Origin: Phytopseudomonas straminea
Lineage (GTDB): Bacteria > Pseudomonadota > Gammaproteobacteria > Pseudomonadales > Pseudomonadaceae
Assembly: GCF_900112645.1 (NCBI RefSeq)
Contig: NZ_FOMO01000002.1
Location: forward strand, 243,593-307,592
Length of the DNA stretch: 64,000 nt
Direction: 5' to 3'
In this document: piece after piece, positions 28,040 through 37,070 of the stretch
Position numbering within the stretch: the stretch's first letter is position 1
Layout: each line of letters opens with the position of its first letter
The notes under the pieces: model-generated
What the model saw: only the letters and a program-made list of their open reading frames with translations
Told to the model about the DNA's origin: nothing
Databases searched by the model: none
Program-made: the position numbers and the translations under genes

Positions 28040-30477
28040 TCGACACCTCCTTTGCCACCGGCGCGCCGCTCGAGCGCAGCAGCCCGGCGCCCTGCTACCA
28101 CTGCGGCCTGCCGGTGCCGGCGGGCAGCCGCTTTTCAGCTTTAGTGCTGGGCCAGTCGCGCGAGATGTGCTGCCCAGGCTGCCAGGCGGTGGCCGAAACC
28201 ATCGTGCAGAACGGCCTGGAGCATTACTACAGCCACCGCAGCGAAACGGCCAACAATCCCCGGCAACTGCCCCAGGCACTGCCCGACGAGCTGGCCCTGT
28301 ATGACCGCCGCGACGTGCAGCAGCCCTTCGTCGAACAAAGCGGCGAATGGCGCGAAACCAGCCTGCTGATCGAGGGCATCAGTTGCGCGGCCTGCGGCTG
28401 GCTGATCGAAAAGTACCTCGCTGTCCTGCCCGGCGTGGTCGAGGCGCACCTGAACCTGTCCAACCATCGCCTGCGGGTACGCTGGAGCGCCAGCGCCCTG
28501 CCCTTGAGCGAACTGCTCGGCGAAGTGCGGCGCATCGGCTACGCAGCCCATCCCTGGCAGGCCGATGCCGCCGCCGAGCAGCTGACCCGCGAGAATCGCC
28601 GCGCGATGCGCCAGCTGGGCGTCGCCGGGCTTCTCTGGATGCAGGTGATGATGGCCAGCATGGCCACCTGGCCGGAATTCAACGTCGACCTGAGCCCCGA
28701 GCTGGACAGCATCCTGCGCTGGGTCAGCCTGTTTCTCACCACGCCCATCGTCTTCTACTGCTGCGGTCAATTCTTCCGTGGCGCGCTGCGCGACCTGCGC
28801 ACCCGCCACCTGAGCATGGACGTCTCGGTGTCGCTGGCCATCGGCGGCGCCTACGCGGCGGGCATCTGGTCCACGGTCATGGGCCATGGTGAGTTGTATT
28901 TCGATGCCGTGGGCATGTTCGCTCTGTTCCTGCTCAGCGGTCGCTACCTGGAACGCCGCGCCCGGGAGCGCACCGCGGCGGCTACCGCGCAACTGGTCAA
29001 GCTGCTGCCGGCCTCCTGCCTGCGCCTGGATGAGCAGGGCCACAGCCAGCGCATCCTGCTCAGCGAGCTGCAACCCGGCGACCGCGTGCTGGTGCCGCCG
29101 GGTGCGCTGCTGCCGGCCGATGGCCAGGTGCTGGCCGGGCAGTCCAGCGTCGACGAATCCCTGCTCACCGGTGAATATCTGCCGCAATCGCGCAGCGTCG
29201 GCGATGCCGTGACCGCCGGCACGCTGAATGTCGAGGGCCCGCTGACCGTCGAAGTGCAGGCGCTGGGCGACGCCACCCGGCTGTCGGCCATCGTCCGCCT
29301 GCTGGAGCGAGCGCAAGGCGAGAAGCCGCGTCTGGCCGAGATCGCCGACCGGGTGGCGCAGTGGTTCCTGTTGATCGTGCTGGTGGTGGCGGCCATCGTC
29401 GGGGTTGTCTGGTGGCAACTCGATGCGTCGCGGGCGTTCTGGGTGGTGCTCGCCCTGCTCGTGGCCACCTGCCCCTGCGCCCTAGCCCTGGCTACGCCAA
29501 CGGCGCTGACCACGGCCACCGGCACCCTGCACAGGCTCGGCATGCTCTTGACCCGCGGTCATGTGCTCGAAGGCCTGGAGCAGATCGACACGCTGATCGT
29601 TGACAAGACCGGCACCCTCACCGAAGGCCGCCTGACCCTGCGCGCCGTGCAACCGCTCGGTGACCTGGATGGCGACACCTGCCTGGCCCTGGCCGCGGCG
29701 CTGGAAAGCCAGTCCGAACACCCCATAGCCCGCGCCTTCGGCCACGCCACCGCGCCGGTGGAAGCGCTGCAGAACGTGCCGGGGCTGGGCCTCGAAGGTG
29801 TGGTCGAGGGGCGCCGGCTGCGTATCGGCCAGGCCGAGTTCGTCAGCGAACTCAGCGCCAGCCCCGCACCGGCCATCAACGGCGAACAGGGCCAATGGTT
29901 GCTGCTGGGTGACGAACAGGGGCCGCTGGCCTGGTTCGTACTCGACGACCGCCTGCGCGACGATGCACCGGCCCTGGTCGAGGCGGCGCGCGGGCGGGGC
30001 TGGCAGATCATGCTGCTCAGCGGCGACAGCTCGCCCATGGTCGGCGAAGTGGCCCGCCAGTTGGGTATCGACCAGGCCCGCGGCGGGCTGACCCCGGACG
30101 CCAAACTGGCCATCCTGCGTGATCTGCAGAGGCAAGGCCGCCGCGTGCTGATGCTCGGCGATGGCGTCAACGACGTGCCGGTGCTCGCCGGCGCCGATAT
30201 CAGCGTGGCTATGGGCTCGGCCTCGGATCTGGCCAAGACCAGCGCCGACGCCGTGCTGCTCTCCAATCGGCTGACCAGCCTGGTCGATGCCCTCCGCCTG
30301 GCGCGCCGCACCCGTATCATCATCATCGAGAACCTGGCCTGGGCCGGGCTGTACAATGGCCTGGTGCTACCCTTCGCCGCCCTCGGCTGGATCACGCCGA
30401 TCTGGGCCGCGCTGGGCATGTCGGCCAGCTCGTTGCTGGTGGTACTCAACGCACTGCGCCTGGGGAAAGCACCATGA
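28036..30477 (+). CDS. ccoI: Copper-transporting P1B-type ATPase CcoI (FixI family)
   Basis: 813 residues if initiated at CTG 28036. Elements in order are the N-terminal CYHCGLP (Cys20/Cys23) and CCPGCQAV metal motifs, an HMA domain with GISCAACG (Cys117/Cys120), eight membrane spans, the actuator loop with LLTGEYLP, the CPC transport site (479-481, [14 protein letters not shown]), DKTGTLTEG with Asp523 phosphorylated, SEHPIA and [15 protein letters not shown]. It exports Cu(I) across the membrane for cbb3 assembly. No ATG, GTG or TTG precedes the CYHC motif after the in-frame stop at 28030; the first GTG (28114) would remove that motif. CTG 28036 overlaps the ccoH stop, so coupled initiation at a rare codon is inferred. 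Confidence 0.93.
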   Translation: MIDTSFATGAPLERSSPAPCYHCGLPVPAGSRFSALVLGQSREMCCPGCQAVAETIVQNGLEHYYSHRSETANNPRQLPQALPDELALYDRRDVQQPFVEQSGEWRETSLLIEGISCAACGWLIEKYLAVLPGVVEAHLNLSNHRLRVRWSASALPLSELLGEVRRIGYAAHPWQADAAAEQLTRENRRAMRQLGVAGLLWMQVMMASMATWPEFNVDLSPELDSILRWVSLFLTTPIVFYCCGQFFRGALRDLRTRHLSMDVSVSLAIGGAYAAGIWSTVMGHGELYFDAVGMFALFLLSGRYLERRARERTAAATAQLVKLLPASCLRLDEQGHSQRILLSELQPGDRVLVPPGALLPADGQVLAGQSSVDESLLTGEYLPQSRSVGDAVTAGTLNVEGPLTVEVQALGDATRLSAIVRLLERAQGEKPRLAEIADRVAQWFLLIVLVVAAIVGVVWWQLDASRAFWVVLALLVATCPCALALATPTALTTATGTLHRLGMLLTRGHVLEGLEQIDTLIVDKTGTLTEGRLTLRAVQPLGDLDGDTCLALAAALESQSEHPIARAFGHATAPVEALQNVPGLGLEGVVEGRRLRIGQAEFVSELSASPAPAINGEQGQWLLLGDEQGPLAWFVLDDRLRDDAPALVEAARGRGWQIMLLSGDSSPMVGEVARQLGIDQARGGLTPDAKLAILRDLQRQGRRVLMLGDGVNDVPVLAGADISVAMGSASDLAKTSADAVLLSNRLTSLVDALRLARRTRIIIIENLAWAGLYNGLVLPFAALGWITPIWAALGMSASSLLVVLNALRLGKAP

Positions 30478-30677
30478 CCGCGCTGTACATCCTGATTCCC
30501 GTCGCCCTGCTGCTGGTCGCCTTCGCCGTGTGGCTGTTCTTCTGGGCGGTGGACAGCGGCCAGTACGACGACCTCGACAGCCCGGCGCACCGCATCCTCT
30601 TCGATGACGATGACCCGCGCCACCAGGCGGCGGTGAAACAGGCCAAGCACGAGCCCGCCGCCAAAAACCATGACTGA
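30474..30677 (+). CDS. ccoS: cbb3 oxidase maturation protein CcoS
   Basis: 67 residues: one membrane span (LYILIPVALLLVAFAVWLFF) followed by WAVDSGQYDDLDSPAHRIL, the CcoS signature, and an acidic/basic tail. It is required for inserting heme or copper into CcoN in the species studied. Start and stop overlap both neighbours. Confidence 0.93.
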   Translation: MTALYILIPVALLLVAFAVWLFFWAVDSGQYDDLDSPAHRILFDDDDPRHQAAVKQAKHEPAAKNHD

Positions 30678-31353
30678 CCTGCTGCCGCAACTGCTCTCCG
30701 CGCTGATGCTCGGCCTGCTCGGCGGCGGCCATTGCCTGGGCATGTGCGGCGGGCTGATGGGGGCGTTGACCCTGGCCATCCCCGCCGAACGACGCCACCA
30801 GCGCCTGCGCTTGCTGGTCGCCTACAACGCCGGGCGCATCCTCAGTTACACGACGGCCGGGCTGCTGCTCGGCCTGGCTGGGTGGGTGCTGGCCAGCAGC
30901 CCGCTCGCCACGGTAATGCGCAGCATCGCCGGCCTGCTGCTGATCGCCATGGGCCTCTACCTGGCCGGTTGGTGGAGCGGCCTGACGCGTATCGAAGCGC
31001 TGGGCCGCGGCCTCTGGCGGCACCTGCAACCGATCACCCGACGCTGCATGCCGATCACCAGCGCGCCGCGGGCCCTCGTGCTCGGCGGCCTATGGGGCTG
31101 GCTGCCCTGCGGCCTGGTGTACAGCACCCTGCTGTGGGCGGCGAGCCAGGGTGATGCCCTGCGCAGCGCCGCGTTGATGTTTGCCTTCGGCCTCGGCACC
31201 CTGCCGGTGCTGCTGGCCACCGGGCTCGCGGCCGAGCGCCTGGTCAGCCTGCTACGCCGGCGTGGCGTGCGCATCGCCGGCGGCCTGCTGGTGATCCTGT
31301 TCGGCCTGTGGACCCTGCCCGGCCCTCATCAGCATTGGCTGATGGGGCATTGA
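30670..31353 (+). CDS. TauE/SafE (UreH-type) membrane protein downstream of ccoS
   Basis: 227 residues with six or so membrane spans. The family mark GGGHCLGMCGGLMGAL carries His/Cys/Met residues that suggest metal handling, and a second block GLWGWLPCGLVYSTLLWAAS contains another cysteine. It equals the PA1548-like gene that usually ends the ccoGHIS cluster and is sometimes annotated as a sulfite exporter or cytochrome c biogenesis protein. A copper-related role in oxidase assembly is inferred from location only. Start overlaps ccoS by 8 bases. Confidence 0.82.
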   Translation: MTDLLPQLLSALMLGLLGGGHCLGMCGGLMGALTLAIPAERRHQRLRLLVAYNAGRILSYTTAGLLLGLAGWVLASSPLATVMRSIAGLLLIAMGLYLAGWWSGLTRIEALGRGLWRHLQPITRRCMPITSAPRALVLGGLWGWLPCGLVYSTLLWAASQGDALRSAALMFAFGLGTLPVLLATGLAAERLVSLLRRRGVRIAGGLLVILFGLWTLPGPHQHWLMGH

Positions 31354-31365
31354 AAACCGCCTCTG

Positions 31366-31438
31366 GTAGCCCGGGTTAAGCGCAGCGAACCCCGGGAATC
31401 GATTGCCCTGGGTGTCGCTACGCTCGACCCAGGCTACG
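31366..31438. repeat. REP pair (GTAGCCCGGGTTGAGCGCAG family)
   Basis: GTAGCCCGGGTTAAGCGCAG begins at 31366 and the inverted TCGCTACGCTCGACCCAGGC ends near 31434. The same family is at 63476-63555 and in the acnA terminator. Confidence 0.85.
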
Positions 31439-31478
31439 GAGCTGACACGCCCAACGGTCCCACCACTGCTGCGACCCC

Positions 31479-31492
31479 ATGACTCAGATCAA
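31479..31492 (+). promoter_or_regulatory. Probable ANR/FNR box upstream of hemN
   Basis: ATGACTCAGATCAA matches the consensus TTGAT-N4-ATCAA in 8 of 10 fixed positions, including the full right half-site ATCAA. It lies 61 bp before the hemN start, a fitting distance for class II activation. hemN is a known Anr target in Pseudomonas, and anr is encoded 2 kb downstream. Confidence 0.7.
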
Positions 31493-31552
31493 AAAGCCCC
31501 GCCCATACGCCCCCTAGACTGCTGAGCATTCAACGCTGAAGCGGAATTCGCC

Positions 31553-32935
31553 ATGCTCGACGCCATCCAGTGGGATTCCGACCTGATCCGCCGCTACGAT
31601 CAAGCCGGCCCGCGCTACACCTCCTACCCGACCGCCGTGCAGTTCCACGACGGCGTCGGCTCCTTCGACCTGCTGCACGCCCTGCGCGAGAGTCGCCGCG
31701 CCCTGCGTCCGCTGTCGCTGTACCTGCACCTGCCGTTCTGCGCCAACATCTGCTACTACTGCGCCTGCAACAAGGTCATCACCAAGGATCGCGGCCGCAC
31801 CCAGCCTTACCTGCAAGCCCTGGAACGGGAGATGGCGCTGATCGGCCATCATGTCAACAAGCGCCAGCGCATCGAGCAGCTGCACCTGGGCGGCGGCACC
31901 CCGACCTTTCTCAGCCATGACGAACTGCGCCAGCTGATGGCCAAGCTGCGCGAGCATTTCACCCTGCTCGACGACGATTCCGGCGACTACAGCATCGAGA
32001 TCGACCCACGCGAGGCGGACTGGTCGACCATGGGCCTGCTGCGCGAGCTGGGCTTCAACCGTGTCAGCCTCGGCGTGCAGGACCTGGACCCCAACGTGCA
32101 GCGCGCCATCAACCGCCTGCAGAGCCTGGAAGAGACCCGCGCCATCATCGAGGCGGCACGCACCCTGCAATTTCGCTCGGTGAACATCGACCTGATCTAC
32201 GGCCTGCCGCTGCAGACGCCGGAGAATTTCGCCCATACCGTGCAGCAGGTCATCGCCTTGCAGCCGGATCGTCTGTCGCTGTTCAACTACGCCCATCTAC
32301 CGGAACGTTTCATGCCGCAGCGGCGCATCGACAGCGGGCAGTTGCCGAGCGCGGCGGCCAAGCTGGCCATGCTGCAGGGCAGCATCGAGCAGTTGGCCAG
32401 CGCCGGCTACCGCTATATCGGCATGGACCATTTCGCCCTGCCCGATGACGAGCTGGCCAGCGCCCAGGAGGACGGCAGCCTGCAGCGCAACTTCCAGGGC
32501 TATACCACCCACGGCCACTGCGACCTGATCGGCCTGGGCGTGTCGTCGATCAGCCAGATCGGTGATCTGTATTGCCAGAACACCACGGATATCACCGCCT
32601 ACCAGAGCAGCCTGAACAATCGCCAGCTGGCGACCCAGCGCGGCCTGGGCTGCAACGACGACGATCGTATTCGCCGCGCTGTGATCCAGCAGCTGATCTG
32701 TCATTTCCAGTTGGAGTTCGCGGACATCGAACAGCGTTTCGGCGTCACCATGCCCAGCTACTTCGCGGACGCCTGGCCGGCGCTGCAGCAGATGCACCGC
32801 GACGGTCTGATTGATTTGCGTGAAGGCAGCATCGAAGTGCTGCCGGCGGGAAGGCTGCTGGTGCGCTCGCTGTGCATGCTATTCGACCGCTACCTGGGCG
32901 AGACCAACCTGCAACGTTTTTCGCGGGTGATCTGA
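31553..32935 (+). CDS. hemN: Oxygen-independent coproporphyrinogen III oxidase
   Basis: 460-residue radical SAM enzyme that decarboxylates coproporphyrinogen III to protoporphyrinogen IX without oxygen. The [4Fe-4S] ligands are Cys63, Cys67 and Cys70 in PFCANICYYCACNK; the next marks are HLGGGTPTFL and SLGVQDLDPNVQRAINR. The C-terminal HemN domain contains DLIGLGVSSISQIGD. Length and the N-terminal RYDQAGPRYTSYPTA identify a true HemN rather than HemW. It supplies heme for the oxidases at low oxygen. Confidence 0.97.
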   Translation: MLDAIQWDSDLIRRYDQAGPRYTSYPTAVQFHDGVGSFDLLHALRESRRALRPLSLYLHLPFCANICYYCACNKVITKDRGRTQPYLQALEREMALIGHHVNKRQRIEQLHLGGGTPTFLSHDELRQLMAKLREHFTLLDDDSGDYSIEIDPREADWSTMGLLRELGFNRVSLGVQDLDPNVQRAINRLQSLEETRAIIEAARTLQFRSVNIDLIYGLPLQTPENFAHTVQQVIALQPDRLSLFNYAHLPERFMPQRRIDSGQLPSAAAKLAMLQGSIEQLASAGYRYIGMDHFALPDDELASAQEDGSLQRNFQGYTTHGHCDLIGLGVSSISQIGDLYCQNTTDITAYQSSLNNRQLATQRGLGCNDDDRIRRAVIQQLICHFQLEFADIEQRFGVTMPSYFADAWPALQQMHRDGLIDLREGSIEVLPAGRLLVRSLCMLFDRYLGETNLQRFSRVI

Positions 32936-32975
32936 GCGGCGCCCCCGGCAGGGCTGCACTGCAGCCCAGGCTGCA

Positions 32976-33455
32976 TCACTTGGCCAGCAACGCGCCCACG
33001 CTGGCACTCTGTTCGCTGGTCAGCTTCTGGTCGCGCATCACCTTCACCAATTGGGCGTTGGCGCTGCTCAGGGCACTGCTGATCGAACCCACTTCGGTCT
33101 GCAAGGCGCGCACCTTGGCCTGTTGCGCGTCATCCTCCATATCGCCCTGAGCCATCAGCGCCTGCAGCTCGGCCATCTTCTGGGCCAGTTGTGCCTTGAG
33201 CTCGCGGATCATCTTGAGTAACTGCTTGATCTCGTCCGGCAGATTGCTTTCGTCGATATCGGCGTCCTTGTTTTCAGCTTCCTTCGAGCGCGCCAGGCCG
33301 ACAGCGGACAGGCTCACCTTCACACCCGGCTCGGCGCTCTTTTCCTCGGCAGACGCGGTAGCGCTTGGCTCTACCGTCTCGACAGGCGCTGCTACAGACA
33401 CAGCACCCGGCGCAACGTAACCGCGCTCACTTGCACCACTGGTGGCCACTTGCAT
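32976..33455 (-). CDS. Coiled-coil hypothetical protein, 159 aa
   Basis: No function assigned. The N-terminal third is low-complexity (Ala/Val/Glu/Ser). The centre and end are strongly helical with heptad-like patterns ([19 protein letters not shown] and [20 protein letters not shown]). The start at 33455 (MQVATSGAS) has GGGAG 7 bases upstream and is preferred over the ATG at 33476. It is convergent with hemN and divergent from anr, a place occupied by a hypothetical gene (PA1545) in P. aeruginosa. Confidence 0.7.
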   Translation of the reverse strand: MQVATSGASERGYVAPGAVSVAAPVETVEPSATASAEEKSAEPGVKVSLSAVGLARSKEAENKDADIDESNLPDEIKQLLKMIRELKAQLAQKMAELQALMAQGDMEDDAQQAKVRALQTEVGSISSALSSANAQLVKVMRDQKLTSEQSASVGALLAK

Positions 33456-33476
33456 CACACCGCTCCCTGCCTTCAT

Positions 33477-33490
33477 TTGATCGATACAAG
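33477..33490. promoter_or_regulatory. ANR-like half-site in the anr upstream region
   Basis: TTGATCGATACAAG contains a perfect left half TTGAT but a poor right half (ACAAG for ATCAA). It lies 22 bp before the coiled-coil gene start and about 110 bp before anr. It could bind Anr or a paralogue such as Dnr weakly. Confidence 0.3.
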
Positions 33491-33598
33491 CCTATCGGCA
33501 GGTGCCTGCGACACTTGAACACCCTGCGGCAGGTGGCCGCGCATGCCCCTGGTGCGTTAACCTTACAACTTCTGAGTGATTACCTAGGGATAAGGGCG

Positions 33599-34333
33599 AT
33601 GTCCGAAAGCATCAAGCTGCGCACTACTCATCAGGCACACTGCAAGGATTGCAGCCTCGCCAGCCTATGCCTGCCTCTCTCCCTGGATCTGAAGGACATG
33701 GACGCCCTCGACGACATCGTCAAACGCGGCCGTCCCCTGAAAAAAGGCGAGTTCCTGTTCCGCCAGGGCGACACGTTCAACTCGGTGTTCGCCGTGCGTT
33801 CCGGCGCACTGAAGACCTTCAGCCTGAGCGACGCCGGCGAAGAGCAGATCACCGGCTTCCACCTGCCCAGCGAACTGGTCGGTCTGTCCGGCATGGACAC
33901 CGAGCTGTACCCGGTATCGGCTCAGGCCCTGGAAACCACCTCGGTCTGCGAGATCCCCTTCGAGCGCCTCGACGAGCTGTCGGTCAGTCTGCCCCAGTTG
34001 CGTCGCCAGTTGATGCGCGTGATGAGCCGTGAGATTCGTGACGCCCAGCAGATGATGCTGCTGCTCTCCAAGAAGACCGCCGACGAGCGCATCGCCACCT
34101 TTCTGGTCAACCTGTCCGCTCGTTTCAGCGCCCGTGGCTTCTCGGCCAACCAGTTCCGCCTGTCGATGTCGCGCAACGAGATCGGCAATCACCTGGGCCT
34201 GGCCGTGGAAACCGTATCGCGGGTGTTCACGCGCTTCCAGCAGAGCAACCTGATCGAAGCCGAGGGCAAGGAAGTGCATATTCTCGACCCGATCGAGCTG
34301 TGCGCTCTGGCAGGTGGTAACCTTAACGGCTGA
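33599..34333 (+). CDS. anr: Anaerobic transcriptional regulator Anr (FNR family)
   Basis: 244 residues. The oxygen-labile [4Fe-4S] cluster ligands are Cys15, Cys18, Cys24 and Cys117, seen in [14 protein letters not shown] and TSVCEIPF. A cyclic-nucleotide-binding-like domain follows, then a C-terminal helix-turn-helix with the FNR recognition residues in [13 protein letters not shown] (E-x-x-S-R). The start at 33599 gives the standard N-terminus, although the frame opens at 33365. It controls hemN here and the cco genes in related species. Confidence 0.98.
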   Translation: MSESIKLRTTHQAHCKDCSLASLCLPLSLDLKDMDALDDIVKRGRPLKKGEFLFRQGDTFNSVFAVRSGALKTFSLSDAGEEQITGFHLPSELVGLSGMDTELYPVSAQALETTSVCEIPFERLDELSVSLPQLRRQLMRVMSREIRDAQQMMLLLSKKTADERIATFLVNLSARFSARGFSANQFRLSMSRNEIGNHLGLAVETVSRVFTRFQQSNLIEAEGKEVHILDPIELCALAGGNLNG

Positions 34334-34359
34334 TACTCCCGTTAAGGATTCACCCTGCC

Positions 34360-34908
34360 ATGATCTTTGATGAATTCACCATCAAGACCCTTATCCGCCC
34401 GGTCAACGACTTCCCCAAGCCGGGCGTGGTATTTCGCGACATCACCCCGCTGTTCCAGTCCCCACGCGCTCTGCGCATGGTCATCGACAGCCTGATCCAG
34501 CGCTACGTCGAAGCGGACTTCACTCACGTCGGGGCGATGGATGCACGGGGTTTTCTGATCGGTTCGATTCTTTCCTACGAGCTCAACAAGCCGCTGGTGC
34601 TGTTTCGCAAGCAGGGCAAACTGCCAGCCGACGTGCTCAGCCAGGGCTACCAGACCGAATACGGCGAGGCCTTCCTGGAAGCCCACGCCGACAGCCTTTG
34701 CGAAGGGGACAAGGTGCTGATCGTCGATGACCTGATCGCCACCGGTGGCACCCTGCTGGCCGCCGTGCAACTGGTCAAGCGTATGGGCGCCGAGCTGTAC
34801 GAAGCGGCAGCGATCATCGACCTGCCGGAGCTCGGCGGCTCACGCAAACTGCAGGACATGGGCATTCCCACCTTCACCCTGACCGCCTTCGCCCTCGACG
34901 AGCGTTAA
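34360..34908 (+). CDS. apt: Adenine phosphoribosyltransferase
   Basis: 182-residue type I PRTase converting adenine and PRPP to AMP in purine salvage. The PRPP loop is [13 protein letters not shown], the flexible loop region [20 protein letters not shown], and the N-terminal hood [16 protein letters not shown]. It follows anr by 26 bp, as in P. aeruginosa, and may be partly co-transcribed. It is the last gene before the sulfur island. Confidence 0.97.
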   Translation: MIFDEFTIKTLIRPVNDFPKPGVVFRDITPLFQSPRALRMVIDSLIQRYVEADFTHVGAMDARGFLIGSILSYELNKPLVLFRKQGKLPADVLSQGYQTEYGEAFLEAHADSLCEGDKVLIVDDLIATGGTLLAAVQLVKRMGAELYEAAAIIDLPELGGSRKLQDMGIPTFTLTAFALDER

Positions 34909-35086
34909 GACCGGTTCCCCGCAATGCGCCCATCGACAAGCGAAACGCTCGCTTTGCTGATTGGCGCTTGCCACCCCTGCCCTCCGACGCGCTTTTCTGC
35001 GCCCTCAGCCAATAGTTTCTTCTAACCCAACTCAGGCTCGTCTGGATCAGAGACGACCGGCGCCCATCAAGCGTCAGGGCCTTTGC

Positions 35087-36040
35087 TCATTGCACCTGGG
35101 CAGTAGCCGGCTGCAAGGTTGAGGTGAAAGAACTATCGAACAGCCGCTCAGCCGGGTAGCCCTTTACCAGCCCCAGGCCAGCAAAGAAATCGACGGTCTG
35201 TTGCGCCTGCTCGATAGCGGCTGGCGTGATCGGACCGATGTCGGTGCGGGCACGGGCGAACCAGGCACGGGCGACGGACTCGTCGGCGCGGGTGTGCTTG
35301 GCCCAGGCGCTGGCATAGGCGTCGGTGTGGGCCGGGTTGGCCAGTGCCCATTCACGGGCGCGTTTCAGGCGCTGTAGGAAGTCGCCGATGATCTCGCGCT
35401 TACTCGCCAGGGCCTTGTCGCTCGCCACAGCAAAACTCTGCGCGGGGATCAGCCCTTCGGCGGTCGCCAGCACGCGGGCACCATTGCGCTCGGCCTGGGT
35501 GACATAGGGCTCCCAGGTGGCGATCACGTCAACCGAGCCACCCTCCAGTGCATGGGAGGCATCGAGCGCGCTCAGGTAGCTCAACTGCAGATCGTCGCGG
35601 GCGATGCCTTCACGGTCGAGCGCGGTGAATAGCAGTTGCTGGCTCCAGGAGCCCTTCCACACGGCAGCACGCTTGCCGCGCAAATCCGCCAGGCTGCGAA
35701 TCGGCGAGTCCTTGCGAACCAGAATGGCCACGCCATGCAGATTCTGTTTGGTTACCGCCACCACCTTGATGGGCGCGCCAAGGGCGCCGAGGAACAACGG
35801 CGGTGCATCGCCGAGAAAACCCAGGTCGAGGCTGCCGACATTGAGCGCTTCGGCAACCGGCGAACCGGCAGTGAACTGCTTCCAGTCGACCTCATAGGGC
35901 ACGTCATCGAGCACGCCGGCGGCCTCCATGACGGTACGTGTGTTGTAGCTCTGGTCGCCGATGACCAGGGTCTCGGCCAGAGCGGAGAGCGAAAACAGCG
36001 CGGTGGCCGTGGCCAGCGCCAGAGAGCGAAAGATGCGCAT
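35087..36040 (-). CDS. Aliphatic sulfonate/taurine-type ABC substrate-binding protein
   Basis: 317 residues with a Sec signal peptide (hydrophobic core at about 5-18, cleavage after ALA). The SsuA/TauA-like periplasmic fold is shown by VAEALNVGSLDLGFLGDAPP, the LADLRGKRAAVWKGSWSQQL block and DVIATWEPYVTQAE. The start at 36040 is chosen as the first residue of the signal peptide. It is the third gene of a minus-strand set (LLM enzyme, SBP, SBP) reading away from 38156. No permease is next to it, so it probably feeds the SsuBC-type transporter at 44456-46078. Confidence 0.85.
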   Translation of the reverse strand: MRIFRSLALATATALFSLSALAETLVIGDQSYNTRTVMEAAGVLDDVPYEVDWKQFTAGSPVAEALNVGSLDLGFLGDAPPLFLGALGAPIKVVAVTKQNLHGVAILVRKDSPIRSLADLRGKRAAVWKGSWSQQLLFTALDREGIARDDLQLSYLSALDASHALEGGSVDVIATWEPYVTQAERNGARVLATAEGLIPAQSFAVASDKALASKREIIGDFLQRLKRAREWALANPAHTDAYASAWAKHTRADESVARAWFARARTDIGPITPAAIEQAQQTVDFFAGLGLVKGYPAERLFDSSFTSTLQPATAQVQ

Positions 36041-36108
36041 AGGGGGCGTCCTGTGGTGTGGGCTACCGATCCGCGCGCGCGGTCTCGTGAAATGGCGATT
36101 GAAATGGG

Positions 36109-37053
36109 TTATTCGAAGGCTTTTTCGAAGGAGGTATCGATGATGCTGCTGGTATCGATTTTCTGCTTCAGCGCACCGGTTTCGACGAGAAAGTCGGCGG
36201 TCTCCTGATAGTCGCGCGCAGCCTGCTCGTCGACCGGGCCGACGGTCATGTTGGCGTGGCCGATCCAGTTGCGTGACACGGCCTGATCCAAGTTGGCCTT
36301 CTTGGCCCATAGGTCGGCGTAGTCTTCCTTGTTGGCTTCGACCCAGGCGCGGGCTTTCTGCAGGCGGCCGAGGAAGTCGGCGATGGCCGCGCGTTTGGGC
36401 TCGATGGAATCGGCATTGGCAGCAATGCTCGACAGCCCGGGCATAAGCCCCTTGGCCGTGATGATCGGCTTGGCACCGGAGAACAGGGTTTGCTGGGAGA
36501 TATAGGGCTCCCAGACTGGGAACGCATCGATACTGCCTTGGGGAAAGGCCGCAGCGGCATCGATGGGCATCAGCTTGACGAACTCGACGTAATCCTGCGG
36601 CAGACCGGCTTTTTCCAGCGCACGCAGGGTCAGCTGCTGGCTCCAGGCGCCGGGCCAGTAGGCGACCTTCTTGCCCTTGAGGTCTTCGATGGTCTTGACG
36701 GAGGAGTCCTTGGGCACCAGCAATGCGATGGTGTCCGGGTTCTGCCGCGACACGCCGATCAGCTTGACCGGCGCGCCTTTGGCCGCCAGGAAGATGAAGC
36801 CCGAATCGCCGAGAAAACCCAGGTCGACGGCGCCAGCTTCGAGCGCCTCGGCGACCGGTGCGGCGGACTGAAAATGCTTCCAGTCCACGGTATACGGTGC
36901 GCCCTCCAGCACGCCGGACGCTTCCACCGAGGCGCGCACGTTGTAGTAGTTCTGATCACCAACGCGCAGCACCGTAGTGTCTGCGGCATGTGCCAGGGGC
37001 GCAGCCACCGCGATGGCCGCCAAGCTGCGGCGCAACAGGAAAAGCAGTTTCAT
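36109..37053 (-). CDS. Aliphatic sulfonate-type ABC substrate-binding protein (paralogue)
   Basis: 314 residues, signal peptide ending AHA (residues 1-23). It is a clear paralogue of the 35087 protein: VAEALEAGAVDLGFLGDSGF, IEDLKGKKVAYWPGAWSQQL and DAFPVWEPYISQQT align with it. It binds a sulfonate or sulfate-ester-like ligand in the periplasm by family inference. It lies 17 bp after the LLM gene and 68 bp before its paralogue. Confidence 0.86.
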   Translation of the reverse strand: MKLLFLLRRSLAAIAVAAPLAHAADTTVLRVGDQNYYNVRASVEASGVLEGAPYTVDWKHFQSAAPVAEALEAGAVDLGFLGDSGFIFLAAKGAPVKLIGVSRQNPDTIALLVPKDSSVKTIEDLKGKKVAYWPGAWSQQLTLRALEKAGLPQDYVEFVKLMPIDAAAAFPQGSIDAFPVWEPYISQQTLFSGAKPIITAKGLMPGLSSIAANADSIEPKRAAIADFLGRLQKARAWVEANKEDYADLWAKKANLDQAVSRNWIGHANMTVGPVDEQAARDYQETADFLVETGALKQKIDTSSIIDTSFEKAFE

Positions 37054-37070
37054 TGGGGCACTCTCCAGAG

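Noticed and set aside
28114..30477. GTG 28114 as the ccoI start
   Set aside because: It would delete the conserved N-terminal CYHCGLP metal motif encoded just upstream in the same frame.
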